Notes: generated by a model not told the origin, from the sequence alone. A DNA stretch of 64,000 bases from Limnomonas spitsbergensis (GCA_037349105.1 JAYJMM010000075.1:1054001-1118000), one strand, 5' to 3'; shown: positions 1 to 12,004, counted from the first letter of the stretch. Made by a program: numbers and translations.

Positions 1-170
1 CACACACCAGGCCACCTTTGGAGGGGCGCCGGGCGGCAATCACTGGACCGTTGGCAACCAAACCTTGACCGGCTTTGGCAGGTGGACCATGCAGCAGGTC
101 TCGCTGCACCAGGCCCCCTCGACGGTTGGCCGTGATGTAGCTAATGAGAAGCTGAAGCAAGTTAAAATAA
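1..170 (+). repeat. family-A dispersed repeat, copy 1
   Basis: Begins ACCAGGCCACCTTTGG and runs through ACCTTGACCGGC and TGCACCAGGCCCCC to GTGATGTAGCT. Other copies elsewhere in the window share these blocks. Confidence 0.8.
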
Positions 171-458
171 ACAGTGGTGGCCAGTGCTTCTGTCTCGAGG
201 GACATGGCTCATATACTCTGCCCGCTCTTTCTGTGCCAGAAACAGTAGTGACGGGGCATCGGTAGCCAGCAGAAGTAAAGAATATGCGTCTAACCCTCTT
301 TGAGCAAACAGTAACCAGCAGAAGTAACTAATATACGTCCAACCCTCTTTGGACACTGGGCTGCTATGTTCACATGCAGTAGTAGAAGGCCTCATCTTGC
401 TGAGTGTAGCTATTTGTGCGGCTCTGACTGCGCACATGCTTGAGCACTTGCTGCCCAC

Positions 459-2218
459 CTATGATCGACTGAATGGCGATGATATAGACCAGCAAGGAGA
501 CACGCTGCTTGAAGACGGATGTTTTGATCATGTCGCTGTTTGGAAGGTTGGAAATGCACTGAGCAGGAGGAGGAAACGAGGAGGTTCAAGTCAACGCCCA
601 GGAGGTTCAAGCGCAGTAGTGGCGGGGAGGTACAGGACGTAAATTTATGATGGCAAGGGGGTTAATTAGGTCCCAAACCCTGAAGGTCCCAAAACCTGAA
701 CAAGAAGATGGATTTAATGATAAATGATTTAAATGTAAGATTTTAACAAACAAATCGAAAGGGCTTTTGTCTTTTGGGATTTTGAGACAAAGCTGCAGTC
801 CCAATCCTTGGGTTTTGAATGGCTCACCTGCAGCGTTTCAAACGACCCTGATGGAGGCCCAGGTGGTGCAGGGGGCCTGGGTGGCAAGGGAGGGGGCCTG
901 GGTGGCAAGGGAGGGCTCGGAGGAACTTGCTCAGGGGGCCATGGCTTGGGAGGAGGCGGCTTTGGGGGTACATTTGGCGGGGGTGGTGGAGAAGTAGGGG
1001 CCGGGGGTGGAGTTGGAGGAAACAAAGTGCTGGAGACATTGGAAGTTGGGATCAGGATGCAAGGGTACCCTGCCGTCTTGGTGTAGGTCGAGAGTGCAGT
1101 CAATGGGAGCGTGCCGGATGTCAGGAGCTGCACGTCCCAAACAACGTAGCCTATGAGAGCTGCATCGGGTGAGGCATGCAAGGAGGATGTGATCAGCTAG
1201 GCTTTAAGAATGAACCATGAGGAATGAGCTCTTAAGAAACTGCACCAGACGACGACAGTTTATGACATGACCTTTCTGGTTTGAGTCCTTACCATACATG
1301 ATCCCGATGATGAGGCCCACAATTACCATCATGAGCAAGGTGTAGGCAAACGCCCCCTTGCACTTTTGAAACCATGTACTGCGATGCATGATGAGGAGAG
1401 ATCAGCGTTAGACCAGCCCTGTCAGTGACATCATTGTCTACATGCACGATCAAGCATGGGCATGATGAAAGCCATTTAACACCTTGCATTTTAATGCCAT
1501 GCCTTGCGATGCTTGAAGAAAAAAGAGCCTCCAAACCCTACATCATCAATGAGGTTCCTCGTTCCCCCAAGTCGATGCAATTTGAATGTCCAATATTAAT
1601 CAGTGTGATACCGGTAGCCAAGTAGCCAACAAGTAAGAGGCCTCACTTCCGGTGCTGTATGATGGCTTACACTCACAAGTCACTGTCAGCTTCGTAGAAG
1701 AAAAGCGTGAAGGGAATGATTGCGAAGGAAAGTACCAGCATGGTGATGAAAAGTGCCATCCAGAGGGTGTACATCGGAAGTGTGTACGTGCATGCGGTCG
1801 GCGAGAGGGCACTGGAACAGGCTGCTTTGTTGGCAATGTCCAGTGGGTACATCAGCACCGCAAAGACGGCAATGGTCAGCCCCAGCACAATCACGATCTT
1901 TGGAACCCATGCCTGCAAGAAGGGTGGATTGTGCTTCGGACTCAAGCCAGTCTGACAGTCATTGCATGCACTGCTCACAAGTGGGAACTACCGGTACCGG
2001 TATTGATGGTTTGATCTAACATTTGTACCAAGCTAAGCACTATCTGCTAGGACCATGAGGCGCAGGCATGCCTTAACTTCACTCCCCGGATCCCCCCTGA
2101 CCTGGTTCCTGTCCTCGGGGTGACTGTAGTATATCAAGACATATATGTTGGACAGGAGGACTAAAATGGAGACTATGACCGCAACAAGAATCAGAAACCA
2201 GTTGAAGCCAGGTGGCAT
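459..2218 (-). CDS. LIMR/LMBR1-like multi-pass membrane protein, 5' part (runs off the left edge)
   Basis: Five exons read in phase on the minus strand: 2102-2218, 1677-1912, 1293-1378, 828-1159 and 459-558. The gene continues beyond the left edge. Exon 1 encodes a first membrane helix ending in NIYVLIYYSHPEDRNQ, which matches the N-terminus of plant LIMR family proteins (NIY-L--Y-HP-D). Exon 2 gives two further helices (VPKIVIVLGLTIAVFAVLM, then the stretch ending in FFYEADSD). Exon 3 gives a fourth (FAYTLLMMVIVGLIIGIMYG). Exon 4 is the lumenal or extracellular loop and is unusual: about 55 of its 111 residues form a proline-rich run (PPPPP, PPRPP). Exon 5 starts the next helix (RVSLLVYIIAIQSIIG). 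The family is related to lipocalin receptor/LMBD1 membrane proteins; its substrate in algae is not established. The start is the ATG at 2218, just ahead of the first helix. It is divergent from the M3 peptidase. Family assignment is firm; the end of the gene is not in the window. Confidence 0.8.
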
Positions 2219-2776
2219 CCAACACCGTTGTCCGTGCGTCGGCCGGGTCTCGCGTGGATGTCAGCAACCGGTATATTGCAGGAAGAGTAGGTTCACAGCA
2301 AACTTTAAGAAGCTTAAGAAGACATGGGAACAAGGAACGTTTGTCCAGCTACCTAAAAGGTTCACGTGTCACGGAGATGATTACTCATATCATTGACATG
2401 GCAACGGTGAAACCAGGGGGTGAAACCTCTTCGAATGCCGCGATCTATTTGACGGCAGCTTGCGCTGCGCCCTAGTTGTCTAACCAACTCCTAGTGCTCC
2501 AGCAGTACGGCACCGGCGCATGATAGCTTCAGACCACTTTCGGCCTCGACGCCACACTTCCGATCGGTGCTTCCGATGGTATCGAACGCACCAACGGAAT
2601 ATTGGGTGGATTTATCCGCCTTATAATGGTTCCGGAGCATGACAACGTGTCAGTGTCAGTCGGGTAGGTCCACTTTGGTTTCGGTCTCGACACGCCACAC
2701 TTCCGACGTCTGGAGCGTCTCCTAGAAGGCCTGAACATCTGCTAAAGAGACAGGCTGAATCGCTGCCCTGCTTATT
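2219..2776. promoter_or_regulatory. shared intergenic region between divergent LIMR and M3 peptidase genes
   Basis: This 558-base stretch separates two start codons pointing away from each other, so it should hold both promoters and 5' UTRs. Two related direct repeats are visible near 2537-2580 and 2680-2710, each containing a core like CGACGCCACACTTCCGA. No gene is seen in it. That the repeats are regulatory is inference from position only. Confidence 0.4.
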
Positions 2777-5700
2777 ATGAGATCTATCTCTAGACTGCAC
2801 ACATCCAACTCACCTCGTTATCTTCTGTCGTCTTGCCGAACCATCTCCACAGGATCTTTCAGGATGGCCGCAACAACTGCTTCAATGCCGGCACAGAAGC
2901 TGATAGACGACTTGAATAACTCTTACGAACAGGTTCGTCAGTCCATTCCGTTCCGTTCCCACGCTAGATCTCCGGTGATTAACTTCGACATGAACTTTCA
3001 TGCATGCCTTCCAGATGCATGTTGCGTTCGAGAACAATTTCTGGTCCACCAAGGTCAGCATCAAACTAAATTGGGTTTAAGTCTCGTACGAGCCCCGCAT
3101 GAATGGCCCCTGATGGTCCGTAGTGGTGCTATTTTTTACATCATGCTTTCACTCAGTTTCAGGTTGAACCACCGGTATGAGTAGATTACCAAATTCTGGG
3201 TTTCATGCAACAATTTTGTCCTTGCAGATGGCGCTGAAGGTACGAATCTATGACAGGTTTGGCGGTTTTGTTTGATGGCAGCCATCATGAAGTACTGTAT
3301 TAAGTCCTTTCAAGGTGTCTAAATGCCATCCGCAAGCAAGCTTTGCATAGTTAAGATGATGCCTGACCTTGAAGGAGCCGGCCAGACCTCTGGCTTTCTG
3401 AGGGTTCTCCGCCTCCGCCAGCCTGCCTGCATTCTTATATTTACACCGATGACAGGGGAGCAGCAGCGAGGCCCTGGCTCGCACCAAGACGGAGTACGAA
3501 GAGTTTCTGGGTGACCCCGTCAAACTCAAGGAAGTCCGTGCAAGGATGCAGGTGAGCTCAATCCAGTGTTTCCTTTCTAGGCTACAAGATCACCTTCAGC
3601 AGGCCTCCCAGCACTGCGAAAGGCCCAATCGGGACTGTGTCTGGACCGGCCTGCAACTGGTGACCAAAGCAGCAAAGCTGGCCACAAATTGGGCCTCCTG
3701 CCAGCGGCCGGAGTGCTGATGACATGAAGCTGAGACACGAAAAAAGAAACACTGCCTCAAGCAGAGGTCACAGCAGCACTGCACGATGCTGGAAACCGGA
3801 TCTGAGCTGTTCTCCTTTTTCAAACAATTGTGTAAATCCCTCAGTAAATCCTGGCATGTGCTTCCAATATTTGGGTGCCCTACATCCCTGTCAGTGCTGT
3901 GCTGATTACGGAGGCTGAATTACATAGCTGACTTTCAATCACCGCAATTTCAAGGCAAATTCAAGTACTTTTACCAGTAAGGGACCGTAATTACTTACAT
4001 GATTTTTGAAATACGGCGCAATGGCACAGCACTGATCCCTGTGTTGTTTTGTGTGGGTGGCAGCGTATGTCCCGGATTTTCAGAACTGTCCTGTTTTGTC
4101 GTGCACCTGATGTAGGACCCGAACTTGACTGCGGATCAGCTCAAGGTCCTGAAGATCTTTGAGCGCACTTTCCAATGTAATATCATTGAAGATCCTTCCG
4201 CCAAGGTCTGTGGGGAGATGAGGGGATCTGTCATGACCAGTGCATGCAGGGGTCAGATTCTTGTTAGCCAGGGGGTGATGAGAGGCATAGGGTGGGCATC
4301 AATTAAGGAACCGGTTCATCACACTCGCCGACCTGTGCGGAACATCCTTTTTCCGAAAAAAGAAAATGGCAGATCAAAACGATGTTTTAGAATGAGCCCT
4401 GGGGCCAGGTATGCAAGATCTAATAAGCAGTCCCTAGCAGAGAATGGACATAATAATGCTCAAGAATGCAACCGAAACATGTTTTCTGTTGAGACCGGCC
4501 CTCGCCCTGAGCCGTATTCATTCTCGGTTGTCAGCATGATGTAGGCTATCAAGGTGGTGCATACAGAGCTTTTAATCAACTCATGGCAGACCAGTATTCA
4601 TTGAGTGATTGCAGATGTATTTGCATGCATGTGTGCCCGCTTGAGCACCGGACCAGGTGATTTGCTGATGACAAGGAGAGGGCAACCGGTCTACGTCTCT
4701 TGCACATGGCCGTTTGGCAATTCTAATTGAGGTGTCCCTGTGTACCCAGGTGGTTAAGGAGCGGCTGAACACGCTGGAGGCCGAGCTATCCGAGGCTCGC
4801 AACCTGCTGGCGTTGGGATACAAGGACCCAAAGGTACAGCAACCCCTAAATCCTGTACCTTGAAGGACCCAAAGGCGCAGCAAACCATAAAGCATGTACC
4901 TTAGGAAAAACCAAGGGTACAGCAAATCCTAAAACCTTGGACCCTAGAAGGTCATTCAGATGCAGGAAACCATCAACCCTGTACCCTTGAAGGACTCAAG
5001 GCGCAGCAAATCCCGAACCCTGTACCCTGTAAGGACCCGAAGGCTCAGCAAACCACAAACCCTGTACCATCGATGGACCTTTGGCGCAGCATGTCATAAT
5101 CATCAAATGCCAGCCTTTGTGCCGGACTGTATGATCCCTTTCAATGATGGACAGCTGATTTTGACAATGACGTCTGCCATGCATTAGCGCTCACCTGTGT
5201 ACCCTCCCGCCTGTTTCTCTGTCTTCATTGCAGGCAGGTGGTGAGTTCAAGAAGGCAAGCAGCGTGCAGCTCCGCAGCATCATGCGGGTCAGCGACGACG
5301 AGGCTTCGCGCAAGGCATGCTACGAGGTGGGGGCAGCTGGAAGTTGATTTCGAATGTAAATTGATAAGAAGTATCAGATTTTGCAGGTAATGGCTGGTAG
5401 GGTTGTCTTGAGGGAACCCAGCCATCTTGCTATTACATGAAGTGGGGGCAGCTGCAGGTTGGTCTGGCTGTTTTTGAAAGTGAATGCATGAAAACTGGTA
5501 AGGGCTGGTAGGGTGGTCATCAGTGTTTCTTTTCTCGTGTCTCAGCTACATGTTAGCTACACTCTGGCTACTGGCTAGAGACCCTATTCGTGGCCAGCCT
5601 AGCTGCTTTGGTCACTAGTTGCAGGCCAAAGGCCCAATCGGGACCAGGTATGGTCCCGATTGGGCCTCTGGCGGCTGCTGGGCGGCCTGCTTGTGTTAAA

Positions 5701-8700
5701 CTTGAAGCAGAAATAGGAAACGCTGGTTGTCATGCACGTGCTTGGTGCAGCCCTACTGCTCGGCATCGTGCCCTGAATCGGGAATTGATTCATGGACAGG
5801 CAGGTTGGAAGGTCAGACAGGCATGAACCTCTGGTGTTTGAAATCGCAGAAGCTCCGTTCGACAACTTTGAAATTTGCATGCTCTGCAGGGCATGCGCTC
5901 CATCGGGCCCTTTGTGGTAGAGCGCTTCATCGAGATCGTCAAATGCCGCAACTCGCTGGCACGCAGCCTGGGCTACATGGACTACTACGACTTAAAGGTG
6001 AGAGCGGAGAGCAACGGGTAAACCCTAATGTTGCTTCTTTTGCTTCCTTTTACGAGCAACGGGTAAACCCTAATGTTGCTTCTTTTGCTTCCTTTTACGA
6101 GCAACGGGTAGACCCTAATGTTGCTTCTTTTGCTTCCTTTTACAAGCAACGGGTAAACCCTAATGTTGCTTCTTTTGCTTCCTTTTACGAGCAACGGGTA
6201 GACCCTAATGTTGCTTCTTTTGCTTCCTTTTACGAGCAACGGGTAAACCCTAATGTTGCTTCTTTTGCTTCCTTTTACGAGCAACGGGTAAACCCTAATG
6301 TTCCTTATTTTGCTTCCTTTTACGAGCAACAGGTAAACCCTAATGTTCCTTATTTTGCTTCCTTTTACGAGCAACGGGTAAACCCCAATGTTCCTTATTT
6401 TGCTTCCTTTTACAAGCCTCCCTTGTCCGCAAAAAGCCTGTTTGGGATCATACCTGCATCGCCCAGCGGCCGTTGGTCCACGCAGCAAGGTAGGCCATGC
6501 ATGAGGTTAACCGGAACTGTTGCTGGATAGTTGCTCAGCCACGAAGAAGAAACATTGGGGGGTGGCGGTCGGATAGAGGGCATTGTGTACAGGACCTGAG
6601 CCTACGGAGGCTGCTGGCCAATAACGCCTTCCTCTCTGGGAGGGTAATACCTACAACGCTCAAATTAATTATCCACTGCCCTCTGGTTATCACTCTCCAA
6701 CGGATCATAAACCAACGCATGTTCTCTCTCAACATACGCTGCCTTTGTTCATCCCATGCCCGCCCTCGCCTGGCCCTCTCCGGATCCGCGTAGGTGACCA
6801 GCGCCGAGGGGTTCGGCAAGCTGCGTCTGTTTGAGATTCTGGACGACCTGGAGGCTAAGACCCGGCCCGTCATGACAGCGGCGCTCAAGGTGCTGGCGGA
6901 GACCAAGGGTGCATCGGCACTGGAGCCGCACAACATCTCCTACTCGCTGGCCGGCGACACTGAGAAGGCGCTGGACCCCTACTTCCCCTTTGAGGATGCG
7001 GTAGACGTGTGGGCGCGCACCTTTGCCGGGCTGGGCATCAAGTACCACGGGGCGACCATGACGCTGGACCTGTGAGATTGGGCTGGCGGCTAGGCATGCC
7101 AGGGCGTCTGTTAGGCAGGCCCAGGTGTCTGTAAGGCAGGCCAGGGTGTCTGTTAGGCAGGCCAGGGCGTCTGTAAGGCAGGCCAGGGCGTCTGTTAGGC
7201 AGGCCAGGGTGTCTGTTAGGCAGGCCAGGGCGTCTGTTAGGCAGGCCAGGGCGTCTGTTAGGCAGGCCAGGGTGTCTGTTAGGCAGGCCAGGGTGTCTGT
7301 TAGGCAGGCCAGGGCATATGTAAGGCAGGCCAGGGTGTCTGTTGGGTAGCCAGGGAGTCCTTGTTAGGCAGGCCAGGGCGTCTGTTAGGCAGGCCAGGGT
7401 GCTCAATGCCCTCCCTGTTGCCCTGTGGCTTCCAAAGCCTCCACATCAGCCATGCAGGCTTACCTGGCCAGACGGTCACTGGCTTGCCCCTTAGCTACGT
7501 ACCTCTTTTTCAGCTGTCTTATAGACCCTGCCTCTGACCGTCATTGCTTCCTTTCATGGACCGCTCTGCATAGAGGCGGGTCTTTGTATGTCCCCCTTCA
7601 CATTGGCGGATGGCTGGGTTGGTTTCTTTTAGTCAAAACTTTCAGAATTAATGATTTTCTTGGCAGTGTTTCTGCAATCCTTTGCAAGTGAAATGTGAGC
7701 TTTATTCACATACTTGTACGCCTCCTTAAGGGGGAGATTTTTTTTCTTTTCCGAAGTGCCATGTTTCCCTGGGATCCCCACCCTCCTCCCTGGCTGCATC
7801 CTCATAGTTGTGACCATCATAACAAACACAACAACGGCCTCCTGACCTGCCATTTCTCCAGGTCCCCCCTTTCCTCCCACCTTCCTCCCACCTTCCTCCC
7901 CCTTGCCTCCCACCCTCCTCCCACCTTCCTCCCAGGTGTGACCGTGACAACAAGTACAGCAACGGTTTCTGCCACTGGCCGCAAGTAGCTTGGCGCAAGC
8001 CGGACGGGTCGTTGACCCCCTCCCGGGCCAACTTCACGTCGCTGGCCACACCCAACCAGGTGGGTCCGCAGGAGCATCCTGTGGTGTCATGTGTACTTGT
8101 TTGTTTTGCTTGTTGTGGTATAGGCTTCGCAATGCCACTAAAAACATCTGGCGCCAGCTTATACCACAACTGCCTGCGGATGAGATGGGCGCCCATCTTG
8201 CCCGTACATTAGGCATGGTGCTGGTTTTAAACCTTCACTCAGCTCTGCCTTTGCCGGTGCCACTGTCTATTGAGCACTCGCACAACAACATTTGGGGCCC
8301 CCCTGGTGGCCACCACTGGCCGATAGGGGCCTTGAGCGGCCTGCGGCCAGTGGCCCAAGCAGCAAGGCTGGCTGCACCAGGCCCCCGTGACCTTACCTTC
8401 TGAATTGCCCTACGACACTGAGTGACCTGTACTCATGAGTCCTAATTCCGTTTCGTGTCCGCATAGGTTGGCAGCGGCCGGACAGCCCTGGTGACACTGC
8501 TGCATGAGGGTGGCCACGCAGCCCACATGGCCAACATCGACCAGCCGAGCCCCTTCTTCGGCCAGGAGCGTGCGCCCTTCAGCGTTGCCATGGCGGAGAA
8601 CCAGAGCATGTTCCTGGACGCGTACGCCAATGACGCCGCCTGGCTGGGCAGGTAGGCCATGCAGGTCTGGAGGTCGTTCTGCAAGAACCTCTCCTGCAGG

Positions 8701-11607
8701 GAAATTTGTGCATGTCGACTGCTTTGGATTGTACTACTAAGAAGACTCCCGGTTTCGGTCCAGCGTTTGTTGGATGGAGGCTTTTGAGGCTTGATGCTGT
8801 CATGCGCATTGCTGCCGCTGGGTGTCCTATACTCCCATGTCATTCCCCGATCTCATCTTGGTGCAGGTACGCAAGAAACAAGGAGGGATCCGTCATCCCT
8901 TGGTCGGTCATTGAGGAGCATATCAAGGCAACCCACCCGTACGAGGTGCGCTTAGAGGCTACGCAGTGCATAACGACGCGATTGCCACCCCCCCCAAAAT
9001 GCAACACTCTGATCTGGGACACACAAGCAGTTTTGTGTACCTCTTGATAGCCATCTGTCTCGTGTGCCATGCATTGTGCTTGCCTGCTGTCAGGTGTTTG
9101 CTCTTCGCGCGATGCTTGCGGTCCCTTACTTCGAGAAGGCTCTTTACGAGCTGCCTGAGGACCAGCTGAACGTGCAGGCAGTCATGAGCCTGGCCGACAA
9201 GATTGAGGAGGACATCCAGGTGGGTGCATAGCCTAGGGCTGGGTGAATCCTCACCCAACCCTAAACCCTAACCTAAAACCTTTTAGGAGTTTAGGGTTAA
9301 GGGTTGGGTGAGGATACAGGTAGGAGAGGACATGGAGAGGAGTGTGGATATTCAATTGGGTGAAGGACGTCCTGGTGAGTGCAGTAGCTGTCAGGATGTT
9401 TATGTGTAAGAGGACATTCATGTGGTAGAGGACGTTCAGTTGAGTGAAGGGCAAGTACCGGTAGTTGGGAGTGAGACAGATTATTGCTCACCTGATACAA
9501 AACTTTGATGTGCCGGTGACTGCGCGTGATGCCGTGATGCTCGCTTTGCCTGGGCCCAGATCGAACTAACGCACTGCCTCTGTGTCTTTGCCATCAGGGT
9601 GGACTTTCCCCCCGTCCCCTTATGTCGGTGAGTTTGCAATGCACAGCCACGGGTGCTCCTTTGCGAGAGCGGTGTAATCTGTGCTGCCGTCCGCCTGAGC
9701 CACTTGGATCGGCAGATCAAGGAGGCGCGAGAAGGCTGATCTTAGCAACTTCTTTGCATCGTATTCTCTTACTTGACGGAGTTATGAATGGACAATATGT
9801 TGCGTCCTTGAGCCGTGTAACCCACTAGCCCATGCCCTGCAGGTGCCCCACATTCTGGCTGACGAGTCAAGCTGCTACTGTAAGTACAAGACATCACTCA
9901 TGCCCATGCAGGATGCTCCCATTATCTTAGTGCAAAGGCGTGTCTCATGCCCATGTAGGATGCTCCACTGCCTGAGTGCAGAGGCTTCGCTCAAGCCCAT
10001 TTAGGATACTCCACTGCCGTTGCATACTCCTTGCAACTGCTCAAGTGGGTATCATGTCAGACTCCCGTCTCTTCTCCCGCGCAGACCATGGCTACGTGCT
10101 CGCTGAGATGAGTGTGCACCACACGCGCGCGTACTTTAAAGCCAAGTACAACCAGCTGGTTGACAACCCCCGCATCGGCGCTGACCTGGCGCAGTCGTAC
10201 TGGAAGCCGGGGAACAGCGAGATGTTTCTGGACTGTGAGACTTAAATGGGTTGAGGGGGTTTATTTAGGTCTGACTTTGTTAACAAGTAAAATATTTAAA
10301 TATTTGACTGTGAAGCTAGGGGGTGGCGAGGGTCGGGTGCGGTCATGTGTGCATCATGGGTGCGGGCACTGATTCTGGGAGGGCATTGTGGACATGGATG
10401 AATGCGCGCGAGTGGGCGCTGACGAATGTGTTTGTGGTCGGGGGTGCATTGTAGGCACACCAATATGACTGGCATGCAAGTACATTTTGTATGATACCGT
10501 GCAACTTGCCTTGGCGATTTCTTTGCTGTGCCCTGCCTGTCACTGCTGCTGCTCCTGCCTGATCGAGCCCTGGCCATGATGACTGGGTTGAGCCTCTGCT
10601 TGATTGCTCTGCAGTGGTGGAGAAGCTGACTGGCAAGCCGTTGTCTGCTGATGCGTGGGTGGGGGAGCTGAACCAGCCGCTGAAAAACAAGGTGGGACGG
10701 TCTTGACGCGATGGCGACCTAAACAGTGTCGGGCTCTGACACCGTAAGAAGGACTCAGGTGTAACATAAGACTGTGTGTTACCACAAACAAAACAGTGAA
10801 ATGTTGACTGGAGAACCGTAAAATATTTGTTGCACTGTCAAAAGCCTGGCCGTCACAACTGTAAATTGCCCAGCATTTGACCTCAACCCCACCCTACCCA
10901 ACCCAACACTAAACCCTGTGCTCATGGCTGCATGACTGTTGATGGATCTGACTGGTGGTTTGTTGCGAGATGCATGTTGTGTGTTCATAGTGTATTGATT
11001 GCCCCTTCGGCCACGTTCCCCCCCCCTCCCAATGCCTGTCCCTTTGCTGTGGTATCACCGTTGTTGCAGCTGGTCGAGGAGCTAAAAGAGTACGAGGAGG
11101 CGGTAGCCAAGGGGCCTGCCATGGCTCCTGGATCGGAGCCAGATCTGGACATGCAGATCATCCTTGCGCATGGAGATGAGGTGTGTACTGACCTGTTGCC
11201 GCCCTGTTATGATTGGGGGATGTCCGCGGCCTTGGCACATCTGACGGGCTGGCCGGGCGCATTTGTCACTGCTGTTTCGATGATCTGGTGTCAAATGCCA
11301 TGTTTTCTCCTCTCACCATTTCAGTTTGCTTCACTGGGGTACGGGGGTTGGGGAACAGCGTCTTATCGCATGTTGCACTCGCCTTGCTTGTATGACAAAC
11401 CGTATGCCTGGATTGGCCGAGGAATGAGCCCTGTTGTTGTATGTATCACAATTTAGAACAGTGCACACCCGCTGGTATGTATCATAAGTAATAATCCCTC
11501 TGGGACCCGCCTGTTCTGCACTGCAGGTTATTGGTGACAGCTCGGAGAAGGGGCTCCTGCAGGCCTGTGAGAAGTTCAAGGGTTGGGTGCAGAATGCTTT
11601 CCCCTGA
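2777..11607 (+). CDS. M3-family zinc metallopeptidase (oligoendopeptidase-like), 19 exons
   Basis: Exons joined in continuous phase: 2777-2932, 3015-3053, 3228-3239, 3456-3551, 4116-4205, 4750-4833, 5234-5326, 5890-5997, 6794-7071, 7936-8059, 8467-8651, 8867-8945, 9094-9219, 9598-9627, 9843-9879, 10085-10234, 10615-10691, 11070-11180, 11527-11607. They give 651 residues. The catalytic motif HEGGH lies at about residues 373-377, with a candidate third zinc ligand Glu in AENQSMF near 404. Flanking blocks such as SNGFCHWPQVAWRKPDGS, YEVFALRAMLAVPYFEKALY and SSCYYHGYVLAEMSVHHTRA are typical of eukaryotic and bacterial M3 oligopeptidases, which cleave short peptides. The first about 30 residues are rich in Arg and Ser with no acidic residue, suggesting an organelle leader; an internal ATG at 2864 would give a form without it. 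Exon 3 is only 12 nt (MALK) but is required by homology and phase. Several introns carry minisatellites. Confidence 0.9.
3605..3765 (+). repeat. family-A dispersed repeat, rearranged copy (M3 intron)
   Basis: Shares GACCGGCCTGCAACTGGTGA and CCAAAGCAGCAAAGCTGG with other copies and ends in AAAAGAAACACTGCC, as does the copy at 54770. Confidence 0.6.
4834..5100 (+). repeat. degenerate tandem copies of an exon-intron junction in intron 6 of the M3 gene
   Basis: The exon 6 end and donor read AAGGACCCAAAGGTACAGCA. Variants of this block recur about six times in the first 270 bases of the intron, spaced by roughly 45-60 bases, with most copies reading GCGCAGC or GCTCAGC in place of the GTACAGC that includes the donor. 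The copies alternate with blocks like AACCCTGTACC. The pattern indicates tandem duplication that included the splice junction. Confidence 0.7.
5520..5735 (-). repeat. family-A dispersed repeat, reverse copy (M3 intron)
   Basis: Reverse orientation, with CAGTGTTTCTTTTCTCGTGT and AGCTGCTTTGGTCACTAGTT. It contains an internal short inverted repeat CCCAATCGGGACC/GGTCCCGATTGGG. Confidence 0.65.
6005..6420 (+). repeat. 45-bp minisatellite in intron 8 of the M3 gene
   Basis: About nine copies of a 45-base unit containing GAGCAACGGGTAAACCCTAA followed by TGTTGCTTCTTTTGCTTCC. The period is exactly 15 codons, so both strands stay open across it and give artificial repetitive peptides. Later copies share TTCCTTATTTTGC in place of TTGCTTCTTTTGC. 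Translation from exon 8 into the array meets a stop at once, so it is intronic. Confidence 0.95.
7090..7405 (+). repeat. 21-bp minisatellite in intron 9 of the M3 gene
   Basis: About 14 copies of a 21-base unit, GGCAGGCCAGGGYGTCTGTT plus A, begin just after the donor of exon 9. The 21-base period keeps frames open on both strands. The array ends in a slightly degraded copy near 7400. Confidence 0.95.
7860..7935 (+). repeat. pyrimidine-rich short tandem repeat before the exon 10 acceptor
   Basis: Repeats of CCTTCCTCCCA lead directly into the acceptor CCCAG at 7931-7935. The expansion has enlarged the polypyrimidine tract of this intron of the M3 peptidase gene. Confidence 0.8.
8284..8400 (+). 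repeat. family-A dispersed repeat (M3 intron)
   Basis: Contains GTGGCCACCACTGGCCGATA, CCCAAGCAGCAAGGCTGGCT and GCACCAGGCCCCCGTGACC. Confidence 0.8.
9245..9320. repeat. telomere-like inverted repeat (hairpin) in an intron of the M3 gene
   Basis: ATCCTCACCCAACCC at about 9248 is matched by its reverse complement GGGTTGGGTGAGGAT about 40 bases later. The arms extend inward through CTAAACCCTAA and TTTAGGGTTAA, the plant/algal telomere unit. The loop is about 20 bases. It lies 30 bases downstream of the donor of the exon ending at 9219. Confidence 0.75.
9885..10025 (+). repeat. three imperfect tandem units in a short M3-gene intron
   Basis: Three units of about 50-55 bases share CATGCCCATGCAGGATGCTC with variants (TGTAGG, TTTAGG). 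The AG in each unit resembles an acceptor, but reading phase requires the later AG at 10083-10084. Confidence 0.7.
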
Positions 11608-12004
11608 ACGCTTGCCGGTGTTGGGGTTTAACCCCTTCGAATGGACGTGATGGATTGAGGATTCCACTACTAAGGTGGATGTTGCTGATGTTGGCGGGTC
11701 TGACTGAGCCGTTTATACATAGCAATACAGGGTGGATTGCCCTGGGAATTGCCTAGGCCTGTATACAGGCGGATTGCCTAGGCTACAATTTTGAAAGAAT
11801 CGAGCTGTTAAGTCTGATAAAAGATGTGTATGACATGCAGTGGCGTATGCAAGTTGAAACTGCTTTCCTGTACATTGGGATCTGCTTCACTCTCGCACCA
11901 TAGGGATCGATAACGGGACGGAATTTGATACTATTTCTACAAAAAACACGGCCTTACTTAGTTGCCGTTGGACTTGTCGGAAATCTGCAATCCAAGTCGA
12001 ATCT

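Noticed and set aside
767..1086. Glycine-rich plus-strand frames
   Set aside because: They are the complement of the proline-rich LIMR exon, which fits phase with its neighbours and the family.
5727..6530. 267-codon plus frame and 167-codon minus frame with repeated peptides
   Set aside because: They are products of the 45-bp intronic minisatellite; exon 8 reads into a stop at the start of the array.
7038..7406. Repeat-protein-like frames on both strands
   Set aside because: They come from the 21-bp minisatellite in intron 9 of the M3 gene.
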